Positions 1 through 4,791 of a stretch of 6,054 nucleotides of DNA are shown in pieces. Location of the stretch: NCBI GenBank assembly GCA_033764265.1, contig JANRJB010000465.1, forward strand, positions 1 to 6,054, written 5' to 3'. Made by a program: the position numbers and the translations under genes. Every line of letters begins with the position of its first letter. Position 1 is the first letter of the stretch. Source of the stretch: VGEM01 sp033764265 (GTDB taxonomy: Bacteria > Pseudomonadota > Alphaproteobacteria > Rhodospirillales > Rhodospirillaceae). Below the pieces are notes generated by a model. It had not been told where the DNA came from and ran no database searches. It saw only the letters and a program-made list of their open reading frames with translations.

Positions 1-381
1 TTCCTGGGCTGGTGCCGCAAAGAGGAACTGCCCGCCATCTACCGCGCGGCCGACGTATTCGTGTTGCCGTCGCGCGACGAGGGCATGTCGAATGCGCTGC
101 TCGAGGCCATGGCGGCGGGCGTGCCAGCGCTGTGCACCGACGTGGCGGGCATGCGCGACGTGATCACGCCGGGCGAGACCGGCCTGATCGTGCCTCCGGA
201 AGACCCGGACGCCTTGTCCAAGGCGCTCTTGACGCTGTTGACCGATACCGACCTGCGCGCGCGACTGGGGCGGGCGGGTCGCGGTCACGTCGTCCGCCGC
301 TTCAGCTGGACGCGCGCGGCGCGCAGCTGGCGCGCGATCCTGCATCGCATCGCCGCACCCGCGGGAGCGACGGCGCCGTGA
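1..381 (+). CDS. Glycosyltransferase family 4 (group 1), C-terminal part, 5' truncated by window edge
   Basis: Reading frame 1 is open from the first base to a TGA at 379-381 and gives 126 visible residues. They match the C-terminal, nucleotide-sugar-binding half of a GT-B fold retaining glycosyltransferase. The segment YRAADVFVLPSRDEGMSNAL leads into LEAMAAGVPALCTDVAGMRD, with the family EX7E motif at visible residues E27 and E35. It is followed by the usual GETGLIVPPEDPDAL stretch and a basic, helical tail. Such enzymes transfer a sugar from an NDP-sugar donor onto a growing polysaccharide or lipid-linked acceptor on the cytoplasmic face of the inner membrane. Donor and acceptor cannot be read from this half. 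The stop overlaps the GTG start of the methyltransferase, so the two are probably translationally coupled within a surface-glycan operon. The N-terminal acceptor domain and the start lie outside the window. Confidence 0.9.
   Translation, partial: FLGWCRKEELPAIYRAADVFVLPSRDEGMSNALLEAMAAGVPALCTDVAGMRDVITPGETGLIVPPEDPDALSKALLTLLTDTDLRARLGRAGRGHVVRRFSWTRAARSWRAILHRIAAPAGATAP
378..381 (+). other. GTGA start/stop overlap (translational coupling)
   Basis: The GTG initiation codon of the methyltransferase (378-380) shares two bases with the TGA stop of the glycosyltransferase (379-381). A four-base GTGA overlap usually indicates reinitiation by terminating ribosomes and places both genes in one transcript. 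It is also the main argument for choosing this start over the in-frame ATG at 432. Confidence 0.7.
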
Positions 382-1097
382 CCGACGCCGCGGTGGCCTA
401 CGACACGCTGTGGTCGGGCCAATGGGACGACATGCGCGTGCATGGACCGATGGCGCGCCATTCGCGCCGGCTGATGCGCGGCCTGGCCCGCGACCTTGCG
501 CCCCGTAGCATCCTCGATGTCGGCTGCGGCGAGGGCTCGCTGCTGAAGGACCTGGCGCACGACCATCCGGGCGCGCACCTGACCGGCGTGGAACTGTCGG
601 ACAACGCGCTCGCCCTGGCCCGCCGCACCTTGCCGCAGGCCGAGTTCCGCGCTCTCGACGTGGCGCGCGAGACGCTGGCCGGCCGCTTCGACCTGGTGGT
701 CTCGGCCGACGTGGTCGAGCACATCGCCGACGATGCCGCGGCATTGACTCACATGGCGGCGATGACCGCGCCGGGCGGGCGATTGATCGTGGCGACGCTG
801 CAGGGCCGCATGCGCGGCTTCGAGCGCGCCATCGGCCACGTGCGCAACTACGCCTGCGGCGAGCTGGCCGCCAAGATCACCGCGACCGGGCTGGCGGTGG
901 AGCGCGTCGTCGAATGGGGCTGGCCGCTCTATTCGCCGCTCTACCGCGACCTGCTCGACGCGCTTGGCAACCGCGGTACCGGCGGGCGCTTCGGGCCGGC
1001 GCGCAAGCTGGTGTGCGACGCGCTGTACGCGGCGTTCCTGTTGAACTCGCACGCGCGCGGCGACTACATCTTCGTGCGGGCGAGAAAAAACGCATGA
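378..1097 (+). CDS. Class I SAM-dependent methyltransferase
   Basis: This 239-residue protein has a Rossmann-type methyltransferase core. Motif I is LDVGCGEGSLL at residues 46-56. The acidic ribose-binding residue is E72 in LTGVELS. D94 in FRALDV is the adenine-side acid, and a motif IV-like strand FDLVVSADVVEHI spans about 104-116. A later APGGRLIV strand is typical of the Methyltransf_11/23/25 type. The acceptor is unknown. Given the glycosyltransferase before it and the sugar dehydratase after it, a glycan or sugar-nucleotide intermediate is a reasonable inference. I chose the GTG at 378 because it overlaps the upstream TGA (GTGA), a common coupling arrangement, and because it keeps a plausible N-terminus (TDAAVAYDTLW). 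An in-frame ATG at 432 would drop 18 residues and is the alternative. The frame is open upstream to position 12, but that part overlaps the glycosyltransferase and has arginine-rich shadow composition. Confidence 0.88.
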   Translation: MTDAAVAYDTLWSGQWDDMRVHGPMARHSRRLMRGLARDLAPRSILDVGCGEGSLLKDLAHDHPGAHLTGVELSDNALALARRTLPQAEFRALDVARETLAGRFDLVVSADVVEHIADDAAALTHMAAMTAPGGRLIVATLQGRMRGFERAIGHVRNYACGELAAKITATGLAVERVVEWGWPLYSPLYRDLLDALGNRGTGGRFGPARKLVCDALYAAFLLNSHARGDYIFVRARKNA

Positions 1098-1110
1098 GCA
1101 CGCCCCACCC

Positions 1111-2130
1111 ATGAGCAGTCTGGGCAAGATCCTGGTGACCGGCGCCGACGGGTTCATCGGCTCGCATCTGGTCGAAGCGCTGGTGCGCCGGGGCCACGAC
1201 GTGCGCGCGCTGGTGCTCTACAACAGCTTCAATTCCTGGGGCTGGCTGGACCACGCCGAGGCCGACGTGAAACCCGGCCTCGAGGTGGTGGCGGGCGATG
1301 TGCGCGACGCGACCGCGGTGCGCACGGCCATGCAAGGCTGCGCGACGGTGCTGCACCTGGCCGCGCTGATCTCGATTCCCTACTCGTACCAGGCCGCCGC
1401 CAGCTTCGTGGCCACCAATGTTACGGGCACCTTGAATATCCTGGAGGCCGCGCGCGACTTGGGTGCGGCGCGCACCGTCGTCACCTCCACCAGCGAGGTC
1501 TACGGCACGGCGCAGCGCGTGCCGATGGCCGAGGATCACCCGCTCAACGGCCAGTCGCCCTACGCCGCCAGCAAGATCGGCGCCGATGCCCTGGCGCTCG
1601 CGTTCCACCGCAGTTTCGCCGTGCCGGTCAGCGTGCTCAGGCCGTTCAACACCTATGGCCCGCGCCAATCGGCGCGCGCGGTGATCCCCACCGTCATCAC
1701 CCAGATTTTGGCCGGCGCGCGGCGCATCAAGCTGGGCGCGTTGCACCCGACCCGGGACTTCACCTTCGTCGCCGACACCGCGACCGGCTTCATCGCGCTG
1801 GCCGAAGCGATGGCGAAATCGGACGCGGCGGTGGGTGAGGTCGTCAACCTGGGCGCCGGGTTCGACATCAGCATCGGCGACACCGCGGCGCTGGTCGCCG
1901 AGGTGATGGGCCAGGCGGTCGAGATCGACGCCGACCCGCAACGCCTGCGCCCAGCGGCGAGCGAGGTCGAGCGGCTGCAGGCCGACACCGCCAAGGCCCG
2001 CCGCTTGCTGAACTGGTCGCCGGCGTTCGCGGGCCGCCAGGGCCTGCGCCGCGGGATCGAACTCACCGCGCAATGGTTCGCCCGGCCCGAGGTCAGGGCG
2101 CTGTACAAGGCCGGGCAGTACAATATTTAA
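1111..2130 (+). CDS. legB: NAD-dependent sugar-nucleotide 4,6-dehydratase/epimerase, LegB-like
   Basis: This 339-residue extended SDR is complete. It has the NAD-binding TGADGFIG at residues 10-17, a HLAAL strand near 82-86, and a catalytic STSE segment at 126-129 whose T127-S128-E129 align with the TDE/TSE of 4,6-dehydratases. The Y151-x3-K155 pair lies in SPYAASKIGAD, and RPFNTYGPRQ at 177-186 belongs to the substrate domain. The segment YNSFNSWGWLD at 37-47 is the hallmark I associate with the LLPSF_EDH_00030 / LegB group, which makes the 4-keto-6-deoxy sugar nucleotide at the start of legionaminic-acid-type nonulosonate pathways. The exact NDP-sugar cannot be read, so the symbol is tentative. 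It starts 13 bases after the methyltransferase stop with no clear Shine-Dalgarno, which suggests coupling to upstream translation. A general GDP-mannose 4,6-dehydratase-like or UDP-glucose epimerase-like role is the main alternative. Confidence 0.88.
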   Translation: MSSLGKILVTGADGFIGSHLVEALVRRGHDVRALVLYNSFNSWGWLDHAEADVKPGLEVVAGDVRDATAVRTAMQGCATVLHLAALISIPYSYQAAASFVATNVTGTLNILEAARDLGAARTVVTSTSEVYGTAQRVPMAEDHPLNGQSPYAASKIGADALALAFHRSFAVPVSVLRPFNTYGPRQSARAVIPTVITQILAGARRIKLGALHPTRDFTFVADTATGFIALAEAMAKSDAAVGEVVNLGAGFDISIGDTAALVAEVMGQAVEIDADPQRLRPAASEVERLQADTAKARRLLNWSPAFAGRQGLRRGIELTAQWFARPEVRALYKAGQYNI

Positions 2131-2137
2131 GTCTTGC

Positions 2138-2144
2138 GGGGAGG
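2138..2144 (+). promoter_or_regulatory. Shine-Dalgarno GGGGAGG for the GNAT gene
   Basis: GGGGAGG lies five bases before the TTG at 2150 inside the 19-base gap after the dehydratase stop. It is the strongest ribosome-binding site seen in the window. It decides the TTG start, because no ATG or GTG is nearby in that frame. Confidence 0.75.
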
Positions 2145-2149
2145 ACGCT

Positions 2150-2665
2150 TTGAACCCGATTCCGGTGCGCGCCACCGCGCGGCTGATCCTGCGCGGCGCC
2201 GAGGAGCGCGACCTCGACGACATGGCCGCGATCCTGGCCGACGCCGAAGTGGCGCGATTCATCACCTTCGACGGCCGGCCGCAGAACCGCGAGTACGCCT
2301 GGCGCATGATGGCGCTGTTCCGCGGCCACTGGGCCTTGCGCGGCTACGGCATGTGGACGCTCGAAGACAAGTCGAGCGGACGCTGCGTCGGCTGGGCCGG
2401 CTGCTGGTTTCCCGAGGGCTGGCCCGAACCAGAGATCGGCTGGACATTGGCCCGATCCGTGTGGGGCCAAGGGCTCGCCGCCGAGGCCGCCCGCGAGTCG
2501 CTCGGCTTCGCCCGCGACGCGCTGGGCTGGCGGCGCGTCATCCACGTCATCCATCCGGCCAACGCCCGCTCGATCGCGGTCGCCGAGCGGATCGGCTCGC
2601 GCCGCACCGGAACCTGGGTTCGAGATGGTAAAGAGCTTGATATATATGGACAGAAGCTCTGTTAA
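2150..2665 (+). CDS. GNAT family N-acetyltransferase, RimJ/RimL type (Acetyltransf_3)
   Basis: A 171-residue single-domain acetyltransferase of normal length. The N-terminus RATARLILRGAEERDLDDM matches the TxRLxLR...D opening of RimJ/RimL-like proteins. The acceptor-side strand EPEIGWTLARSVWGQGLAAEA (93-113) contains the acetyl-CoA pyrophosphate-binding loop WGQGLAAEA at 105-113. The motif B helix carries N138 and S141 in HPANARSIAVAERIG. It transfers acetyl from acetyl-CoA to an amine, but the acceptor is not readable. Its place directly after a LegB-like dehydratase permits an amino-sugar N-acetyltransferase role, while most RimJ/RimL relatives act on protein N-termini, amino acids or small amines. 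Translation begins at TTG behind GGGGAGG. The last dozen codons are AT-rich (AAA, CTT, ATA, TAT, TGT) compared with the body of the gene and lie in a hairpin region. The stop TAA abuts the stop of the convergent rsmB. Confidence 0.87.
   Translation: MNPIPVRATARLILRGAEERDLDDMAAILADAEVARFITFDGRPQNREYAWRMMALFRGHWALRGYGMWTLEDKSSGRCVGWAGCWFPEGWPEPEIGWTLARSVWGQGLAAEAARESLGFARDALGWRRVIHVIHPANARSIAVAERIGSRRTGTWVRDGKELDIYGQKLC
2632..2662 (+). terminator. Possible terminator: overlapping alternative hairpins at the GNAT 3' end
   Basis: AGAGCTT at 2632-2638 is the exact reverse complement of AAGCTCT at 2654-2660, giving a 7-bp stem with a 15-base AT-rich loop, followed by GTTAATTA as a weak U-rich tail. 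ACAGA (2650-2654) and TCTGT (2658-2662) can alternatively form a 5-bp stem with a 3-base loop, which excludes the first stem. There is no proper run of T, so intrinsic termination of the rightward operon is plausible but unproven. Confidence 0.4.
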
Positions 2666-2685
2666 TTAGGGTCGTACCCTGATTA
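2663..2685. terminator. Hairpin spanning both convergent stop codons
   Basis: TAATTAGGGT (2663-2672), a CGT loop and ACCCTGATTA (2676-2685) form a 10-bp stem with a single T-G pair. In the rightward RNA that pair is a U-G wobble. In the leftward RNA it becomes a C-A mismatch, so the fold is better for the + transcript. The hairpin contains the TAA of the GNAT gene (2663-2665) and the TAA of rsmB (2668-2666 on the - strand). No T-run follows on either side. It may serve as a shared barrier between the two operons or protect the 3' ends. Confidence 0.45.
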
Positions 2686-3994
2686 AAGTGGTGAAGAAGC
2701 CGTCGAGGCCGCCGCGCTCGGGCCAGTGGCTGGGCAGGGTGCGGACCTCGCCGCGGGAGTTGAGGAACCCCTGCTCGCCGCCGAGCCAAGCGGGATCGAT
2801 CGGCGCGCGAACCAGGTCGGACCGCTCGGCCAAGAGCGCGTCGATCACGGCCTCGCCCTCGGCCGGCTCAAGCGCGCAGACGCTGTAGACGAGTACGCCG
2901 CCGGGGCGCACCAGGTTCGCCGCGGCGCGCAACAGCGCCCCCTGCACCGCGGGAAATCGGGCGAGGTCTTCGGCGGTCTTGAGGTAGGGCAGGTCGGGAT
3001 GGCGGCGCACGGTGCCGGTGGCCGAGCACGGCGCGTCGAGCAACACCGCTTCGGCCTTGTCCGCCGGCTGCCACGCGCGCACGTCGGCGACCACGGATTC
3101 GGCCGCGAGCCCGGTGCGCGCCAGGTTCTCGCGCAGCAGACGCACCCGCCGCTCGGCATTGTCGACCGCAGTGACCGCGGCGCCGGCGGCGGCCAACTGC
3201 AGCGTTTTTCCGCCGGGCGCGGCGCACAGGTCGAACACGCGCCGGTCGGCCACGCCGCCGGTGGCGGCGGCCAGCGCGCCCAACAGCACCTTGGCCGGCA
3301 GCGTGGCGGCGGCGTCCTGCACCCACCAGGCGCCAGTGGCGAACCCGGCCAGCTCCTCGATGCGGCCGGCGTGGTGCACCCGCAACGATCCGGTCGGCAA
3401 CACCTGCGCCGTCGGCAGCAGGGCTTGAGCCGCCGCGACATCCTTGGCCGACAAATCCAGCGGCGGTTCGACCAGATGCGCGCGCGCGATGGCCATGGCG
3501 GTATCCTCGCCGTAAGCCGCGACCCAGCGCGACCGCAGCCACGCCGGCGTGTTCAGCGCGCCGGGGTCTTGGGCCGCGACCAGCGTCGGCCCTTCGCCCG
3601 CCACCTTGCGCATGACGGCATTCACCAGGCCGGCAAGCCGGCCCTGACCGCTGCGCTTGACCAGCTCGACGGTGGTGGCGACGGCGGCGTGGGCCGGGGT
3701 GTCGAGAAACAGGGCCTGCGCCGCGCCGAGACGTAATGAGTCTTGCGCCAGCGCCGCCGGCTCGTGGGCGATGAAGCGGCCCAGCACGTCGTCGATCTGG
3801 CCCAGCCGGCGCAGCGTGGTCGCCACCAGCATGCGCGTGAAGGCGCGATCCCGCGAATCAAGGCCCTCGGTCGCGGCGTCGAAACCGTCGTCGACCGCGC
3901 GACGCGAACGCAGCGCGCCCCGCAACAGCGAAAGCGCTGCGACCCGGGCGTCGGGCGCGGTGTGCGGCTTCGGCTTGTGCTGAGGTGACGTCAC
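2666..3994 (-). CDS. rsmB: 16S rRNA (cytosine-C5)-methyltransferase RsmB (NusB-like domain + RsmB/NOP methyltransferase)
   Basis: A 442-residue protein of the usual RsmB length. Residues about 15-135 are the NusB-like RNA-binding domain (ARVAALSLLRGAL, then helices through GLVNAVMRKV). The C-terminal half is the SAM-dependent RNA m5C methyltransferase. Motif I is DLCAAPGGKT at 255-264, and motif IV DAPCSATGTVRRHPD has the product-release Cys at C323. Motif VI YSVCALEPAEGE has the catalytic Cys at C373. Family knowledge says RsmB methylates C967 of 16S rRNA (E. coli numbering) on free rRNA or early subunits. The residue before the catalytic Cys is Val rather than the usual Thr of the TC pair. 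The start is GTG at 3994, as an in-frame TGA lies 12 bases upstream and no ATG occurs before residue 55. GGCGGA sits directly against the GTG, too close for an ideal Shine-Dalgarno. It is the last gene of the leftward operon. Confidence 0.95.
   Translation of the reverse strand: MTSPQHKPKPHTAPDARVAALSLLRGALRSRRAVDDGFDAATEGLDSRDRAFTRMLVATTLRRLGQIDDVLGRFIAHEPAALAQDSLRLGAAQALFLDTPAHAAVATTVELVKRSGQGRLAGLVNAVMRKVAGEGPTLVAAQDPGALNTPAWLRSRWVAAYGEDTAMAIARAHLVEPPLDLSAKDVAAAQALLPTAQVLPTGSLRVHHAGRIEELAGFATGAWWVQDAAATLPAKVLLGALAAATGGVADRRVFDLCAAPGGKTLQLAAAGAAVTAVDNAERRVRLLRENLARTGLAAESVVADVRAWQPADKAEAVLLDAPCSATGTVRRHPDLPYLKTAEDLARFPAVQGALLRAAANLVRPGGVLVYSVCALEPAEGEAVIDALLAERSDLVRAPIDPAWLGGEQGFLNSRGEVRTLPSHWPERGGLDGFFTTLIRVRP
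3985..3994. repeat. Perfect 10-bp palindrome GTGACGTCAC at the rsmB start
   Basis: GTGACGTCAC reads the same on both strands and contains the GTG start codon and the first two codons of rsmB. In the leftward mRNA it could form at most a tiny stem. As DNA it is a possible dimer-binding site. Its location inside an operon and inside codons makes chance or codon choice an equally good explanation. Confidence 0.35.
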
Positions 3995-4022
3995 TCCGCC
4001 AACATGTCACTTCGCCGGCATG
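3990..4022 (-). repeat. Imperfect 16-bp tandem duplication at the SDR/rsmB junction
   Basis: On the - strand CATGCCGGCGAAGTGA (4022-4007) is followed directly by CATGTTGGCGGAGTGA (4006-3991), and 13 of 16 positions are identical. The first copy encodes the end of the NAD(P)-binding protein (Met-Pro-Ala-Lys-stop). The second supplies the whole 12-base gap plus the rsmB GTGA. It also holds a four-codon mini-ORF (ATG TTG GCG GAG TGA, 4005-3991) whose stop overlaps the rsmB GTG. This looks like a slip or duplication of the gene end that created the present spacer. Confidence 0.6.
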
Positions 4023-4780
4023 CGCGCAAAAGCCTCTTGCCAGCCTTCGGCATAGGCGCCATCGCCGTTGATGACGGTGAAGGCGCGGTTGTCGGCGGCG
4101 GGATCGGTCAGCGCCGCGATGCACACCGCGGCGGTGTCGATGCGGCTGATCTTCATGCCGGCAGCGTACTCGGCGCGCGGGATCAGCTTGATCGCCTTGC
4201 CGGGCGGTTCGTCGGTCATGCCGGCCGGGCCGACGATGACATAGGGAATTCCAGAGGCCATCAGCGCCTCTTCGGCCATGCCCTTGTAGATGAGGACGTT
4301 GCGGCCGACCTTGTTGAGAAAGTGATCCTTCTGGCCCGACACCGACGAGGTGATGATGACGTACTTCTTCACCGTGCCCGCGGCTTTGGCGGCGGCCAGC
4401 ATGTTCTTGGTGCCTTCGTAGTCCACCATCTCGGGCCGGTTGTCGCCCAGCACGCCGGTGGCGGCCTTGGCGTCGATGATGAAGTCGACGCCGTCCATGA
4501 CCTTGGCCAGCGTCTCGGGCTTGAGCACATCGGCTTCGTACCATGTGGCGAAGTCGCTGCCGAACTTGGACGCGGCGGCGGCCGAATCCCGCGTCATGGC
4601 GCGCACCTCGAACGGCTCGCCCGGCAGGGCTTTGAGCGCCTTCAAAACCTGGCTGCCGTTCTTGCCGGTGGCCCCGGCCAGCAGCACCACCGGCTTCTTG
4701 CCCTCGCTTTGGGCCGCGGCCGGACCGAACCCGCACAACACCACGGCCGCCACGACGGCCAGCCAAGCACGACGCTGCAT
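4007..4780 (-). CDS. NmrA/SDR-like NAD(P)-binding protein with N-terminal signal peptide
   Basis: A 257-residue protein with two parts. Residues 1-23 form a signal peptide: Q-R-R-A-W-L, a hydrophobic run through F18, and a likely A-A-A|Q cleavage after A23. QRRAWL fits the loose Tat pattern polar-R-R-x-hydrophobic-hydrophobic, though the peptide is short and Sec export is also possible. L15-C16 does not make a valid lipobox. From residue 30 it is an atypical SDR of the NmrA type. The dinucleotide loop is GATGKNG (36-42), and the basic MTRD segment after the second strand (R64) would suit NADP(H). YVIITSS spans 140-146, and Y165-K166 precede the helix EEALMASGIPYVIVGPAGM. No dehydrogenase substrate is evident. 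I chose ATG 4780 because GAGG lies six bases upstream. An ATG at 4792, overlapping the upstream stop (TGATG), would add MRFH. It is co-directional with hydrolases upstream and rsmB 12 bases downstream. Confidence 0.83.
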   Translation of the reverse strand: MQRRAWLAVVAAVVLCGFGPAAAQSEGKKPVVLLAGATGKNGSQVLKALKALPGEPFEVRAMTRDSAAAASKFGSDFATWYEADVLKPETLAKVMDGVDFIIDAKAATGVLGDNRPEMVDYEGTKNMLAAAKAAGTVKKYVIITSSVSGQKDHFLNKVGRNVLIYKGMAEEALMASGIPYVIVGPAGMTDEPPGKAIKLIPRAEYAAGMKISRIDTAAVCIAALTDPAADNRAFTVINGDGAYAEGWQEAFARMPAK

Positions 4781-4786
4781 GTGAAA

Positions 4787-4790
4787 CCTC
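4787..4790 (-). promoter_or_regulatory. Shine-Dalgarno GAGG deciding the start of the exported NAD(P)-binding protein
   Basis: On the - strand GAGG (4790-4787) is followed by TTTCAC and then ATG at 4780. This supports 4780 as the start. The alternative ATG at 4792 has no recognisable ribosome-binding site but overlaps the hydrolase stop. Confidence 0.5.
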
Positions 4791-4791
4791 A

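Noticed and set aside
12..377. Possible N-terminal extension of the methyltransferase to position 12
   Set aside because: The extension is Arg/Gly-rich and out of frame over the clear glycosyltransferase sequence. The GTGA overlap at 378 gives a natural start.
285..1157. 290-codon open frame on the - strand opposite the methyltransferase
   Set aside because: An antisense shadow with Arg/His/Ala-rich low-complexity composition.
877..2307. 476-codon open frame on the - strand antisense to the methyltransferase, dehydratase and GNAT genes
   Set aside because: It lies entirely opposite well-supported genes, is rich in Arg, Gly and His without recognisable domains, and is the expected antisense shadow in high-GC DNA.
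2134..2631. 165-codon alternative + frame overlapping the GNAT gene
   Set aside because: It is Arg-rich without motifs. The overlapping frame has complete GNAT motifs and a good ribosome-binding site.
2726..3736. 336-codon open frame on the + strand opposite rsmB
   Set aside because: Composition is Gln/Arg/Gly-rich with no motif. The opposite strand encodes a complete RsmB with all catalytic motifs.
4733..4738. Lipoprotein signal (lipobox) reading of the L-C in the SDR signal peptide
   Set aside because: The residue before Cys is Leu where Gly, Ala or Ser is needed, and an AAA|Q signal peptidase I site follows. A lipoprotein is unlikely.
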